The notes under the pieces were generated by a model. It saw only the letters and a list, made by a program, of their open reading frames with translations, searched no databases and was not told the DNA's origin. Shown one piece after another: positions 9,263-20,000 of a stretch of DNA of 64,000 nucleotides (position 1 is the stretch's first letter; every line of letters starts with the position of its first letter). The stretch is from Prevotella sp. Its GTDB lineage: Bacteria > Bacteroidota > Bacteroidia > Bacteroidales > Bacteroidaceae. The stretch covers positions 1-64,000 of the forward strand of contig JAFZIL010000063.1 of the NCBI GenBank assembly GCA_017554385.1, read 5' to 3'. Position numbers and translations under genes: made by a program.

Positions 9263-9652
9263 ATGGCAAAGAAAACAGTCGTTTCTAAGAAAAGGAACGT
9301 GAAGGTTACTGCTCTCGGTCAGCTTCATGTTCACAGCTCTTTCAATAATATCATTGTTTCTCTGGCTAACGACGAGGGTCAGGTGATCTCTTGGTCGTCG
9401 GCTGGTAAGATGGGTTTCCGTGGTTCAAAGAAGAATACGCCGTATGCTGCCCAGATGGCTGCAGAGGATTGTGCCAAGGTTGCCTATGATTTAGGTCTTC
9501 GTAAGGTGAAGGCTTATGTGAAGGGTCCCGGTAACGGACGTGAGTCTGCTATTCGTGCCTGTCATGGTGCAGGCATTGAGGTCATCGAGATCGTCGATGT
9601 TACTCCGCTGCCGCACAATGGCTGCCGTCCCCCGAAGCGTCGCCGCGTATAA
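9263..9652 (+). CDS. rpsK: 30S ribosomal protein S11
   Basis: S11 lies on the platform by the mRNA exit. The 129-residue product carries the family motif [22 protein letters not shown] and ends [16 protein letters not shown]. Its 40-nt leader contains AAAAGATTAAAGAATTAAAG, a short imperfect repeat like the one before rplR. The alpha-operon order rpsM-rpsK-rpsD-rpoA-rplQ is standard. Confidence 0.98.
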   Translation: MAKKTVVSKKRNVKVTALGQLHVHSSFNNIIVSLANDEGQVISWSSAGKMGFRGSKKNTPYAAQMAAEDCAKVAYDLGLRKVKAYVKGPGNGRESAIRACHGAGIEVIEIVDVTPLPHNGCRPPKRRRV

Positions 9653-9712
9653 TGTGTGGCGTATTGACGTAATAACGATATAACGTAATAACGATAATTA
9701 TTTTTTTATTTT
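9653..9712 (+). repeat. 8-nt tandem repeat leader before rpsD
   Basis: The 60-nt gap between rpsK and rpsD contains repeated units of the type ACGTAATA / ACGATATA / ACGTAATA / ACGATAAT (about 9666-9699), followed by a T-rich run into the rpsD start. It is another short-period tandem repeat placed in a gene leader. Confidence 0.55.
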
Positions 9713-10321
9713 ATGGCAAAGTATATTGGACCGAAATCTAAAATTGCCCGCCGTTTTGGCGAAGCCATCTACGGACCGGACAAAGTTTTGTCCAGGAGAA
9801 ACTTCCCTCCTGGACAGCATGGCAATAACCGTCGCCGCAAGCAGTCGGAGTATGCTGTCATGCTGGCAGAGAAGCAGAAAGCCAAGTACACATACGGAGT
9901 GCTTGAGCGCCAGTTCCGCATTTTGTTTGAGAAAGCCGCAAAGGCTGATGGCATTACTGGTGAGGTACTGCTGCAGTATCTTGAGAGCCGACTCGACAAT
10001 GTGGTGTTCCGTCTGGGACTCGCTCCTACCCGTGCAGCTGCCCGTCAGCTTGTAGGCCATCGTCACATTATTGTTGATGGTAAGGTAGTCAACATTCCTT
10101 CGTATTCAGTGAAGCCTGGTCAGATCGTGGGCGTTCGCGAGAAGTCGAAGTCGCTCGAGGTCATCGAGGATGCACTTGCAGGCTTCAACCACAGCAAGTA
10201 TCCTTGGATTGAGTGGGACGAGCAGCAGAAGGCCGGTAAGTTCCTTCACCGCCCTGAGCGTGCCGATATTCCTGAGAATATCAAGGAGCAGTTAATCGTT
10301 GAGTTGTACTCTAAGAACTAA
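9713..10321 (+). CDS. rpsD: 30S ribosomal protein S4
   Basis: S4 is a primary 16S rRNA binder that starts small-subunit assembly. The 202-residue protein has the N-terminal block [11 protein letters not shown] and the S4 RNA-binding domain ([20 protein letters not shown], then [14 protein letters not shown]). The N-terminal zinc cysteines are absent. It is followed 14 nt later by rpoA. Confidence 0.98.
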   Translation: MAKYIGPKSKIARRFGEAIYGPDKVLSRRNFPPGQHGNNRRRKQSEYAVMLAEKQKAKYTYGVLERQFRILFEKAAKADGITGEVLLQYLESRLDNVVFRLGLAPTRAAARQLVGHRHIIVDGKVVNIPSYSVKPGQIVGVREKSKSLEVIEDALAGFNHSKYPWIEWDEQQKAGKFLHRPERADIPENIKEQLIVELYSKN

Positions 10322-10335
10322 AAATCATTAAATTA

Positions 10336-11328
10336 ATGGCGATATTAGCATTTCAAAAACCCGATAAAGTGGTCATGTTGGAAGCCAACGATCGGTTCGG
10401 CAAGTTCGAATTCCGTCCGTTGGAGCCGGGCTTCGGTGTAACCATCGGCAACGCCCTTCGCCGCATACTCCTTTCATCGCTTGAGGGCTATGCTATCAAC
10501 ACCATCCGTATTGCTGGTGTTGAGCACGAGTTCTCGTCTGTACCTGGTGTAAAGGAGGATGTAACCAATATGATCCTGAACTTGAAGCAGGTCCGCTTCA
10601 AGCAAGTAGTAGAAGAATTCGAGAATGAGAAAGTCAGTATCACGGTCGAGAATTCTACCGAGTTCAAAGCCGGTGATATCGGCAAGTACCTGACTGGATT
10701 TGAAGTGTTAAATCCCGATTTGGTGATTTGTCATCTTGACTCGAAGGCAACCATGCAGATTGATCTTACCATCAACAAGGGTCGCGGTTACGTGCCCAGT
10801 GATGAGAACCGTGAGTTCTGCACCGACGTCAACGTCATTGCCATCGATTCTATCTACACCCCAATCCGTAACGTCAAGTTCGCTGTAGAGCCCTATCGTG
10901 TCGAGCAGAAGACCGACTACGACAAGCTCGTGCTTGAAGTGACGACGGATGGTTCCATTCACCCGAAGGATGCCCTAAAAGAGGCAGCCAAGATCCTTAT
11001 CTATCACTTCATGCTCTTCTCTGATGAGAAGATTACGCTCGAGAACACTGAGAGCGAGAACAATCAGGAGTTTGATGAGGAGGTTCTGCACATGCGCCAG
11101 CTGCTGAAGACTAAGCTCGTTGACATGAACCTTTCGGTTCGTGCCCTGAACTGTCTGAAGGCTGCCGATGTCGAGACCCTTGGCGATCTTGTTCAGTATA
11201 ACAAGACCGACCTCTTGAAGTTCCGCAACTTTGGTAAGAAATCGCTCACGGAGCTTGATGATTTGCTCGAGAGTCTGAATCTGTCGTTTGGAACCGATAT
11301 CACAAAGTATAAACTGGACAAAGAATAA
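10336..11328 (+). CDS. rpoA: RNA polymerase alpha subunit
   Basis: Alpha dimerises to nucleate RNA polymerase assembly and contacts upstream DNA and activators. The 330-residue protein has the N-terminal assembly domain ([20 protein letters not shown], about residues 27-46). The C-terminal helix-hairpin-helix domain ([15 protein letters not shown] and [12 protein letters not shown], about residues 274-310) binds DNA. Length and order in the alpha operon are normal. Confidence 0.98.
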   Translation: MAILAFQKPDKVVMLEANDRFGKFEFRPLEPGFGVTIGNALRRILLSSLEGYAINTIRIAGVEHEFSSVPGVKEDVTNMILNLKQVRFKQVVEEFENEKVSITVENSTEFKAGDIGKYLTGFEVLNPDLVICHLDSKATMQIDLTINKGRGYVPSDENREFCTDVNVIAIDSIYTPIRNVKFAVEPYRVEQKTDYDKLVLEVTTDGSIHPKDALKEAAKILIYHFMLFSDEKITLENTESENNQEFDEEVLHMRQLLKTKLVDMNLSVRALNCLKAADVETLGDLVQYNKTDLLKFRNFGKKSLTELDDLLESLNLSFGTDITKYKLDKE

Positions 11329-11376
11329 TGCATGATTCATAATGCATAATTTGCCCAATAAAAGTAAAAAGTAAAA

Positions 11377-11874
11377 ATGAGACACAATAAGAAATTCAAT
11401 CATCTGGGTCGTACTGCATCGCATCGCCAGGCTATGCTTGCCAACATGGCCATCTCGCTGATCATGCACAAAAGAATCACTACGACCGTGGCAAAGGCCA
11501 AGGAGCTCAAGAAGTATGTTGAGCCCCTGATTACCAAGGCAAAGGACGATACCACCAATTCTCGTCGTGTAGTGTTCAGCTACCTGCAGAACAAGGAAGC
11601 CATCAAGGAGCTGTTCGGCCCCGTGGCACAGAAGGTAGGTGACCGTCCCGGTGGCTACACCCGCATTATCAAGCTCGGTTTCCGTCAGGGCGATGCTGCA
11701 CAGATTTGCTTCATCGAGCTCGTCGACTTTGATGAGGCTATGGCTAAGACCGCTGGTGCCGCCAAGAAGACACGTCGTTCGCGTCGTGGTGGTAAGGCTG
11801 CTGCCGAGGCTCCTGCTGCTGAAGCTCCCGTTGCTGAGGCACCTGCTGCAGAAGAGGCTCCCAAGGCTGAGTAA
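11377..11874 (+). CDS. rplQ: 50S ribosomal protein L17 with Ala/Glu/Pro tail
   Basis: L17 sits near the exit tunnel. The core ([20 protein letters not shown] to about residue 125) is standard. It is extended by about 40 residues: a basic stretch ([11 protein letters not shown]), then repeats of Ala-Pro-Ala-Glu/Val type ([22 protein letters not shown] region), probably disordered. Such tails are common in Bacteroidota L17. The 48-nt leader carries a TGCATGATTCATAATGCATAATTTGC repeat-like run. A terminator follows the gene. Confidence 0.97.
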   Translation: MRHNKKFNHLGRTASHRQAMLANMAISLIMHKRITTTVAKAKELKKYVEPLITKAKDDTTNSRRVVFSYLQNKEAIKELFGPVAQKVGDRPGGYTRIIKLGFRQGDAAQICFIELVDFDEAMAKTAGAAKKTRRSRRGGKAAAEAPAAEAPVAEAPAAEEAPKAE

Positions 11875-11908
11875 TTTGGCTTACATTATCAGATTTCTGA
11901 TTGTAAAT

Positions 11909-11945
11909 AAAAAAGCTCTCGCTCATCAGGCGAGGGCTTTTTTTG
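11909..11945 (+). terminator. rho-independent terminator of the ribosomal operon
   Basis: A strong stem (AAAGCTCTCGC against GCGAGGGCTTT, one G-U pair, 7-nt loop) is followed by a run of seven or more T residues. It lies 35 nt after rplQ and before the convergent DMT gene, so it ends the alpha-operon transcript. Confidence 0.9.
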
Positions 11946-11962
11946 TGTGTACGGTTATGATT

Positions 11963-12898
11963 CTATCCAAGGAAAAACAGACTGACACCAATGACGGAGA
12001 TGACGGCACCGACGACGGCCCGCCATGTAATTCTCTCCTTAAAGAGCCAATATGAGGGTAGAAGAATGATGATGGGTGTCATGGCCATCAGCGTCGAAGC
12101 GATGCCAGCAGCTGTGTATTGCACGGCCATCAGTGAGAAGCCTACGCCAACAAACGGGCCGAATATGGTAGTGGCAGTGGCTACGGTCAGCCCCTTTTTG
12201 TCGTGTAGTGCGTCGCTTAGCGGCTTCATTCCGTCACGTAGCCAGAGCAGTAACAGGAAACCGGCGATGCCAGCAATACAGCGGTAGAAGTTGGCGCTGA
12301 AAGGCACCAGCCACTCAGGCATGCCCACTTCGGCCATTGCCGTGAGGTCGTATTGATCCATGCCTATCTTGCTTAGTACCAGTCCTACGCCCTGACAAAC
12401 GGCAGCTCCAACCGCGTAGAGTACGCCGTTCAGGGGCAGGCGTAGTGAGAATCCTGGATGGTGTGACGCTCTCCCTACGATGGAGATGCCTATACCAAAG
12501 AGTGTCACCAGCATGGCTACGATGTTCATGGCGCTCATCTGTTGTCCTAAGGTTATCCACGCCATCAATGCTGCCGACAATGGGGCAAGTGTCATGAAGA
12601 GCTGACCGTAGCGCGAACCTATGATGATATAACACTGGAATAAGCAGAAGTCACCAATGACGTAGCCCACCAGACCAGACAAAAGCATCCAGCTGCATGC
12701 CTCTGACGAGACGCCTATAGGCAACGGTGAACCTGTGACCACGCCAAACAATACCATCGAGAACAGCAGAGCCATAGCCATGCGTAGCACGTTGAGCGTC
12801 AGGTTACCTAACCGTTTCGACCCAAACTCGCTCAACAGTGCCGTGGCTGTCCATGAGAACGCCACACCTATTGAAATCAGTTCGCCTAAATAAGTCAT
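11963..12898 (-). CDS. DMT/EamA-family membrane transporter
   Basis: The 311-residue protein has about ten hydrophobic segments arranged as two EamA halves, with the usual ending TAAGIASTLMAMTPIIILLPSYWLFKERIT. This family exports or imports small metabolites across the inner membrane; the substrate cannot be read from sequence. Its start codon overlaps the stop of the upstream GH43 gene by 4 nt (ATGA), so the two are translationally coupled. A role in handling sugars or their products is possible but only inferred from that coupling. Confidence 0.85.
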   Translation of the reverse strand: MTYLGELISIGVAFSWTATALLSEFGSKRLGNLTLNVLRMAMALLFSMVLFGVVTGSPLPIGVSSEACSWMLLSGLVGYVIGDFCLFQCYIIIGSRYGQLFMTLAPLSAALMAWITLGQQMSAMNIVAMLVTLFGIGISIVGRASHHPGFSLRLPLNGVLYAVGAAVCQGVGLVLSKIGMDQYDLTAMAEVGMPEWLVPFSANFYRCIAGIAGFLLLLWLRDGMKPLSDALHDKKGLTVATATTIFGPFVGVGFSLMAVQYTAAGIASTLMAMTPIIILLPSYWLFKERITWRAVVGAVISVIGVSLFFLG

Positions 12899-14097
12899 TC
12901 TGCCGTCTTGTTATCGACAATGCAGGGCACCTTGTCAGTCCACTCTATTACAGGGATGCTGCCCGATTCCTCATTTGCCTCAAACTGGATGGGAAGCCAC
13001 AGATGCAAGCTTTCTGACAAGTGTCGCGGGTTCCATATATCGGCCATGAACACCGGTTGCCCGTTGATGTTCATGATGTAGGTACCCTGTGCGCCGAACG
13101 TTTTGTCGGCAGGCATGTTGTGATAGCCCGTTGCCGTACCTCGGAAGGGCGATGGTAGCTGTTTCCATGGTCCCCAGATGCTTGTCGCGGTAAACATACG
13201 TGCCTCGTTGGGAGACCATCCCGTGCAGCCGGAGCATATGAGCCAATACCGTCCTTGGTGTTTGAAGATACAGGGAGCCTCGTTTTGTCCACCGGGTGCC
13301 ACCATGATGTAGCGTCCAGTGTAGTCTTGATAGTCGTCTGTCAGCTCGCTCACCAGTAGCGTCAGGTTCTCCTGCGACGAGGTGATATGGTATGCGTGGC
13401 CGTCATCGTCGATGTAGACTGTCATATCGCGGCTCATCTGTCCTCCCTCAAAGTCGCGCCATAGATACATGCCTTTCTCCACCTCGCGCTGCCATTTGGG
13501 TGTCCACCATTTCTTCCAGCTCTCTGCCCGCGTTTTCTTGGCCTCTGCCTGTTGTCTCTCGTCCATGTTGAAAGGCCAACGTCCTGCATGCAGGCGCTGA
13601 CTGCGCAGATAGCTGAAGGGCCCCGTCGGGGTGTCGCTCACGGCGAAGGCCACACGGGCAGCATCATAGCCACGGTCTTTCAGCTCCAGATGAAAAAGCA
13701 TGACGAACTTTCGCGTCTTCTCGTTATACACCACCTTGGGACGTTCCATGATGCATCCCCGCTCTATGTCATTACCCTGTTCATTGCTTACCGACAGGGC
13801 GATGCCCTCGTCCTTCCATGTCTTCAGGTCGGTCGATGAGTACACGGCAATGCCTTTCTCAGTGGTGAAGCCTCTGTAGGGCCGGTGTTCGCCATACCAG
13901 TAGAAAGTGTCGTTGTAGCGTATGATGTTACCGCCGTGGGCGTTGATGTGATGCCCGTCGACATCCATCCACTGTCTCCCGTTCACGTGTTCACAATTAT
14001 TGTAGGTCGTGTCCGTCTGTGCGGTGGCCTGTACTGCAACTGGGAGCAGCAGTACGGCAAGTAGCGCTTTCAGCGCAAGTGATATTGCTCTCTTCAT
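12895..14097 (-). CDS. secreted GH43-family glycoside hydrolase
   Basis: The 400-residue protein begins with a signal peptide (MKRAISLALKALLAVLLLPVAVQA). Motifs INAHGGNIIRYNDTFYWYGEHR near residue 45, ERPKVVYNEKTRKFVMLFH near residue 110 and NEAPCIFKHQGRYWL near residue 270 place it in GH43. The AHGG and ERPKV motifs resemble the subfamilies that include exo-beta-1,3-galactanases, so galactan side chains are a plausible target (inference). An in-frame ATG at 14121 overlaps the promoter box, so 14097 is chosen. It is coupled to the downstream DMT transporter. Confidence 0.85.
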   Translation of the reverse strand: MKRAISLALKALLAVLLLPVAVQATAQTDTTYNNCEHVNGRQWMDVDGHHINAHGGNIIRYNDTFYWYGEHRPYRGFTTEKGIAVYSSTDLKTWKDEGIALSVSNEQGNDIERGCIMERPKVVYNEKTRKFVMLFHLELKDRGYDAARVAFAVSDTPTGPFSYLRSQRLHAGRWPFNMDERQQAEAKKTRAESWKKWWTPKWQREVEKGMYLWRDFEGGQMSRDMTVYIDDDGHAYHITSSQENLTLLVSELTDDYQDYTGRYIMVAPGGQNEAPCIFKHQGRYWLICSGCTGWSPNEARMFTATSIWGPWKQLPSPFRGTATGYHNMPADKTFGAQGTYIMNINGQPVFMADIWNPRHLSESLHLWLPIQFEANEESGSIPVIEWTDKVPCIVDNKTAE

Positions 14098-14120
14098 GTC
14101 TATCCTCTTTTTCTTCGCCA

Positions 14121-14128
14121 CAAAGTTA
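14121..14128 (-). promoter_or_regulatory. -7 box of the GH43-DMT operon
   Basis: Read on the minus strand the site is TAACTTTG, matching TAnnTTTG. It lies 24 nt upstream of the chosen GH43 start, which supports that start over the longer reading frame. Confidence 0.5.
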
Positions 14129-14314
14129 GTCGTTTTTTTGATAATAACGTTGAGCTGACGGGATATTTTTTTTGTTGGCGTAGCAACTTACTCTTGTTGT
14201 CGAGCTATAGGAGTGCAATGTCTGACAGATTGTCTGCTTCGGCTGACTATTTGTCGGCATAGGAGGGATGGGCACGGTGTTTGAAGCACAATAGTCAGGA
14301 ATAAACACAATTTT

Positions 14315-14321
14315 AAGGAGG
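14315..14321 (+). promoter_or_regulatory. strong Shine-Dalgarno site of clpB
   Basis: AAGGAGG sits 9 nt before the clpB ATG. Such a full anti-16S match is rare in this window, where most genes have none, and suggests a high initiation rate for this chaperone. Confidence 0.7.
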
Positions 14322-14330
14322 AAACAAATC

Positions 14331-16880
14331 ATGACATTCGACAAGTTTACCATCAAGGCGCAGGAAACCGTACAGCAGGCGGTCGCCATTGCGCAGCAGA
14401 ACGGACAGCAGTCCATCGAACCTATACACCTGCTGAAGGGAGTCATCGACAAGGCCGGCGACGTTGTTGGCTTTCTCTTTCAGAAGCTCGGTGTCGGCAT
14501 CCAGCAGGTCCTGTTGCCCGTAGACCAGGAGCTGAAGCATCTGCCTCGCGTTGATGGCGGTCAGCCCTACTTCTCTAACGATACCAATAAAGTGCTCGTC
14601 AAGGCACAGGAACAGTCTACTCAGATGGGTGATGAGTTCGTCAGTATCGAGCCGTTGCTGCTGGCCCTGCTTACCGTCAACAGCACCGCCAGCCGCATTA
14701 TGAAGGACGCAGGTATGACCGAGAAGGATCTGCGTCAGGCCATCCTCGAACTGCGTCAGGGACAGCGTGTGCAGAGCCAGAGTGCCGACGACAACTATCA
14801 GTCACTCGAGAAGTACGCCAAGAACCTCGTCGAGCTGGCCCGTGCCGGTAAGCTCGACCCCGTGATAGGCCGTGACGACGAGATACGTCGTCTGCTACAG
14901 ATTCTCTCGCGCCGTACAAAAAACAACCCTATCCTCATCGGTGAGCCAGGTACAGGTAAGACCGCCATTGTCGAGGGACTGGCCGGTCGTATCGTGCGAG
15001 GCGACGTACCCGAGAACCTGAAGGACAAGCAGGTCTATTCGCTCGACATGGGTGCCCTTGTGGCAGGAGCCAAGTATAAGGGCGAGTTCGAAGAGCGCCT
15101 GAAGAGCGTCATTGGCGAGGTGACGCGCAGTGAGGGCCGTATTATCCTCTTCATCGACGAGATCCACACCCTTGTCGGTGCTGGAGGTGGCGAGGGAGCC
15201 ATGGATGCTGCCAACATCCTGAAGCCCGCTCTGGCACGTGGTGAACTGCGTGCCATTGGTGCCACCACGCTCAATGAGTATCAGAAATACTTCGAGAAGG
15301 ACAAGGCACTCGAGCGACGTTTCCAGACCGTCATGGTCGACGAACCCGACGAGCTTTCAGCCATCTCTATTTTAAGAGGTCTGAAGGAACGCTACGAGAA
15401 CCACCACAAGGTGCGTATCCAGGACGATGCCTGCATTGCTGCCGTCAAACTCTCCGAGCGTTACATCACCGAGCGGTTCCTGCCCGACAAGGCCATCGAC
15501 CTCATGGACGAAGCCGCTGCCAAACTACGCATGGAGCGCGACTCGGTGCCGGAAGAGCTCGACGAGATCAGCCGTCGTCTTGCCCAGCTTGAGATTGAGC
15601 GGGAGAGCATCCGCCGTGAAACCAGTTCGGTCAGCGGTTCTGCCGCTGATACCAAGCTCACCCAGCTTGACAAGGAGATTGCCGAACTTCGTGACCAGGA
15701 ACGCGAGTTCCGTGCCAAGTGGGAAGGCGAGCGCCAGCTGGTCAACCAGATCCAGCAGGACAAGCAGCAGATGGAACAGCTGAAGTTCGATGCCGAGCGT
15801 GCCGAGCGCGAGGGTGACTATGGTCGCGTGGCCGAGATCCGCTACTCTAAGCTGAAGGCACTCGAAGACCACATCGCCTCCATCCAGCATCAGCTGGACA
15901 ACTGTGTGCCCGGCGGTTCTGCCGCCGGAGCTTCCCGCCTCGTTCGCGAGGAGGTCACTGCCGACGACATCGCCGAGGTTGTGTCCCGTTGGACAGGCAT
16001 CCCCGTCAGCCGGATGATGCAGAGCGAACGCGAAAAGCTGCTCCATCTCGAAGATGAGCTCCACCGTCGTGTGGTCGGACAGGACGAAGCCATCCAGGCC
16101 GTCAGCGACGCTGTGCGCCGCAGCCGCGCAGGCTTGCAGGACCCGAAGCGCCCCATTGCCTCGTTTATCTTCATGGGAACCACAGGTGTAGGTAAGACCG
16201 AGCTCGCCAAGGCATTGGCCGAATACCTCTTCAACGACGAGGGCATGATCACCCGCATCGACATGTCCGAGTATCAGGAGAAGCACACCGTCAGCCGACT
16301 CGTCGGTGCCCCTCCGGGCTACATCGGTTACGACGAGGGCGGACAGCTCACCGAGGCTGTGCGTCGTAAGCCCTACAGCGTCGTGCTCTTCGACGAGATC
16401 GAGAAAGCCCATCCTGACGTCTTCAACATCCTGTTGCAGGTGCTCGACGACGGACGGCTCACCGACAACAAGGGTCGCACTGCCGACTTTAAGAACACCA
16501 TTATCATCATGACCTCGAACGCCACGCGCGAACAGCTGCGCATGGTCATGCGGCCAGAGTTCCTCAACCGTATCGACGAGATCATCACCTTCCAGCAGCT
16601 CACCGAGCAGCAGATTGCACAGGTGGTACGGCTCCAGCTCACACGCGTACAGCAGATGCTCCAGCCGCAGGGCTTCGACCTGCAGTTCACCGACCACGCC
16701 GTCGAGTGGCTCGCCCACGAGGGCTACGATCCCGACATGGGTGCCCGTCCCGTCAAGCGCGCCATCCAGCACCATGTGCTCAACGACCTCTCCCGTCGTC
16801 TGCTCGCCGACCAGCTCGACCGCTCCCGTCCCATCATCATCGACGAGTTTGGCGAAGGCCTGGTGTTCAGGCAGCAGTAA
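14331..16880 (+). CDS. clpB: ATP-dependent disaggregase ClpB, shortened in NBD2
   Basis: ClpB is a cytosolic hexameric AAA+ machine that extracts proteins from aggregates with DnaK. The 849-residue protein has the N-domain (1-150), NBD1 with Walker A GEPGTGKT at 204-211, a coiled-coil M domain (about 410-530), and NBD2 with Walker A GTTGVGKT at 616-623. In NBD2 only ten residues (731-740) separate the sensor-1 asparagine (TSN, N730) from the conserved [11 protein letters not shown]. coli ClpB has about 30 there. The frame is intact, so this looks like an internal in-frame deletion. A terminator follows. Confidence 0.95.
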   Translation: MTFDKFTIKAQETVQQAVAIAQQNGQQSIEPIHLLKGVIDKAGDVVGFLFQKLGVGIQQVLLPVDQELKHLPRVDGGQPYFSNDTNKVLVKAQEQSTQMGDEFVSIEPLLLALLTVNSTASRIMKDAGMTEKDLRQAILELRQGQRVQSQSADDNYQSLEKYAKNLVELARAGKLDPVIGRDDEIRRLLQILSRRTKNNPILIGEPGTGKTAIVEGLAGRIVRGDVPENLKDKQVYSLDMGALVAGAKYKGEFEERLKSVIGEVTRSEGRIILFIDEIHTLVGAGGGEGAMDAANILKPALARGELRAIGATTLNEYQKYFEKDKALERRFQTVMVDEPDELSAISILRGLKERYENHHKVRIQDDACIAAVKLSERYITERFLPDKAIDLMDEAAAKLRMERDSVPEELDEISRRLAQLEIERESIRRETSSVSGSAADTKLTQLDKEIAELRDQEREFRAKWEGERQLVNQIQQDKQQMEQLKFDAERAEREGDYGRVAEIRYSKLKALEDHIASIQHQLDNCVPGGSAAGASRLVREEVTADDIAEVVSRWTGIPVSRMMQSEREKLLHLEDELHRRVVGQDEAIQAVSDAVRRSRAGLQDPKRPIASFIFMGTTGVGKTELAKALAEYLFNDEGMITRIDMSEYQEKHTVSRLVGAPPGYIGYDEGGQLTEAVRRKPYSVVLFDEIEKAHPDVFNILLQVLDDGRLTDNKGRTADFKNTIIIMTSNATREQLRMVMRPEFLNRIDEIITFQQLTEQQIAQVVRLQLTRVQQMLQPQGFDLQFTDHAVEWLAHEGYDPDMGARPVKRAIQHHVLNDLSRRLLADQLDRSRPIIIDEFGEGLVFRQQ

Positions 16881-16930
16881 GAAACAGGGCACCATACTAT
16901 TTCCAACTGTATGGAATAGGGGGTGCGGAA

Positions 16931-16973
16931 AAAGAAAAAAATCCGAATCGCTTGGCGGTTCGGATTTTTTTGT
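16931..16973 (+). terminator. rho-independent terminator after clpB
   Basis: The stem AAAATCCGAA / TTCGGATTTT with an 11-nt loop (TCGCTTGGCGG) is followed by T residues. The same T-rich segment abuts the -7 box of the GH29 gene, so clpB termination and GH29 initiation are packed into about 50 nt. Confidence 0.85.
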
Positions 16974-16974
16974 C

Positions 16975-16982
16975 TATCTTTG
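16975..16982 (+). promoter_or_regulatory. -7 box of the GH29 gene
   Basis: TATCTTTG matches the Bacteroidota -7 consensus. It is 58 nt before the GH29 start at 17041 and directly follows the clpB terminator. Confidence 0.55.
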
Positions 16983-17040
16983 TCCCGTGCATTCCGATGC
17001 AGACATCAACGTGGATACTGGCCTAAAAACTATGACAAAT

Positions 17041-20000
17041 ATGAAAGCTATCGTTTTATCAATCCTATGTGCAGCTGCTGCTACAGCTGTGGCGCAGCCT
17101 CATGCCGCAGGCTACGTGCGTCCTCATAACGAGATCAACATCCCTACAGAGAATGTGGCAGTAGAGACGGGTGCCTTCACGGCCAACTGGGACAACCTGT
17201 CGGCATGGGAGTGCCCCGAATGGTTCCGCGATGCCAAGTTCGGCATCTGGGCACACTGGGATCCGCAGTGCGAGGCCGAGGATGGCGACTGGTATGCCCG
17301 CAGTATGTATGGCACTGGTGGCCAGCGCAACACTTTCTACAATTATTTCGGCCACTACCCTGACCATGACTGGGGCTACAAGGATTTCTGCCGCTACTGG
17401 ACGGTGGCGCAATGGAATCCCGAGGAGCTTATCAAGCTGTATGCCAGTGCCGGCGCTAAATACTTCATGGCCATGGGACAGCACCACGACAACTATGACT
17501 GCTGGGACTCGCCCTATCAGGAGTGGAACTCGATGAACATCGGTCCCAAGCGCGACATCGTCGGTGAATGGGCCGAGCAATGCCGTAAGTATGGACTGAA
17601 GCTCGGCGTGTCGATGCACGGTGCCCATGCCTGGACTTTCTTCGAGGTAGGGCGCAATGCCGACACGGGTGTGACGAAGGAGGAAGGCGCAGGCACCTGG
17701 TGGGAAGGCTACGACCCGCAGGAGCTCTATGCCCAGAACCACGCCCACAGCGCTAATTGGAGCGACTGGGGCAGTATCCATAGCCAGTGGGGCTGGGGCA
17801 ATGGCGTCTGTCCGCCATCTGTGGCCTATATGCAGAAGTTCCAGAACCGCGTGCTGCAGTGCATCAACAAGTACGACCCCGACATGATTTACTTCGACGA
17901 CACCGTGCTGCCTTTCTACGGTGCCAGTACGAACACCAACGACCAGTACAGCCTCCGCATCCTGCAGCACTACTACAACCACAGCGCTGCCCAACACGAC
18001 GGTGTGCCGCAGGTGGTGGTGACAGGAAAGATTCTTCAGGACATGCACAAGCAGGCCATGCTGTGGGACGTGGAGCGCGGCATCCCCGACCGCTGTCAGG
18101 AGCTGCCCTGGCAGACCTGTACCTGCATAGGCGGCTGGCACTACAGCAAGTACGAGGGTGACAACAATATGTATAAGTCGGCCGAGACGGTCATCCGCAT
18201 GTTGGTGGACATCGTGTCGAAGAACGGCAACCTGCTGCTCAGCATCCCCGTACGCGGCAACGGCACGATTGACAATAACGAAAAACGCATCGTGGCAGGC
18301 ATCAAGGCGTGGATGGATATTAACGGCGAGAGCATCTTCGGCACCCGTCCGTGGAAGGTCTACGGCGAGGGACCGCTCTTCGACAGCGCCAACCCGCTCA
18401 ATGCCCAGGGTTTCAACGAGGGTATCAACTACTCTGCTGAGGATGTACGTTACGTGGAGCGTAATGGGGCTCTGTATGCCACCATCATGCGCTGGCCCTC
18501 ACGCGCTGACTTCACTTTCGAGAGTCTCGGAAAGATTTCGCCTTCCTATTCCGGACAGGTACAGAGCGTGCGACTGTTAGGCTATGGCGATGTTGAGTTT
18601 GAGCAAGGCATTGAAGGGCTGACGGTCACACTGCCTACAAAATCTCAAATCGCTCCAGTCTTTGCCATCACCTTCGACCCAGACGCTCCCACGACTCTCT
18701 CTCTCAGCGAGGTCATCGACATCTACGAGCAGAAAGTCGCTGAGCTGTCCGCACAGGCCTCCAACAACACTGGCAAGCCCAATGCCATGAAGGTGGTCGC
18801 CTTCCAACAGCAGCTCGATGCCGCCCGTAGTGTGCTCGCCAGTTCTCCCAGTGAGGAGGAGCAGGCTGCGGCCATTGCCCGTCTGCATACCGCTTACAAC
18901 GTTCTGAAACAGACTGGCTTCAACCCTGGCGGTTCTCCCGACGAAGTGGGTCAGACCGATGTCACGCTCGACTATCTGATAGAGCGCAACAATTTCTCCG
19001 CCACCGAGATGGGCTCACGCTTCGGCAAACCCGTCAACTGGACGGTGGAGAACTTCTCCATCCCTCAGCTTGACGCCTCTCGTGGAACGAAGAACGGCAT
19101 CGACAACTATCCCGGTCGCAACTGTCTGATGATGGGCAAATGGAGCGGTGAGGACGGCACGCCAGCCATGAACATGACCAATGCCCGCATCTTCCGTAGC
19201 GTGCACCTGCCCGCAGGCCATTATTTCTTCGGCGCTTCGTTCAATGCCCTCTATCAGCTGGGAACTGCCTATATCTATGTCGCTACCGAGCCCCTCAACA
19301 CCTCTGCCATCTATAAGAATGCCATCGCCAAGTTAGCAATGAACAAATGTGCTGCCGACGGCAAGTTCTACGGCATCACCTTCGACCTCACAGAGGAGCA
19401 GGACGTGGTACTCGTCTTCCAGGCCAATATGCAGGGTGGCAATGCCAACCAGGAGTTCCGCGTAGACGAGGTGAAGCTACTCTACAGCGCCGAAGCCGAG
19501 GCACTGCAGCAGACCAATATCACCACAGACAAGCTTATACAGGCCAGCCGATTCTCCCGCGTCAGCGGACAGTCGACCACCACCCGCTATGGCACCCCTA
19601 AGAATTGGACGGTGGAGAACTACAGGATTCCTGCCGGAGGCGACGGCACCCGCAACGGCCTCGACCGCTATCCCGGCTACGACTGTCTGACGCTCGGTGT
19701 ATGGGATGACCGCCAAAACAACACCGAGGGTGACCTCGCCAATGCCCGTGTCTATCGCAGGGTGAGCCTCGATGCCGGCTCATACTATTTCGGTGCCGCC
19801 TACGAGGCCAACTACCAGCTGGCGCAGGCGTATATCTTCGCGTCTTCCGATGTCATCGCCCAAACCTCGGACATTCCTGAACAGTCCATCGCCTACGACG
19901 CTATTGCCGATGCCGGCAAGGACAACACCACGTTCCGTGGCATCTACTTCGAGCTGGACCAACCGCAGGAAGTGGTGCTCGGCTTTCAGGCCGACCTTGC

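Noticed and set aside
15525-16895. 456-codon minus-strand open frame over clpB
   Set aside because: Antisense shadow caused by codon bias of the conserved clpB gene.
16615-17040. N-terminal extension of the GH29 frame into clpB
   Set aside because: It would overlap clpB, its terminator and the GH29 promoter; the signal peptide begins at 17041.
17065-18141. 358-codon minus-strand open frame over the GH29 gene
   Set aside because: Antisense shadow; low-complexity Val/His-rich translation without family match.
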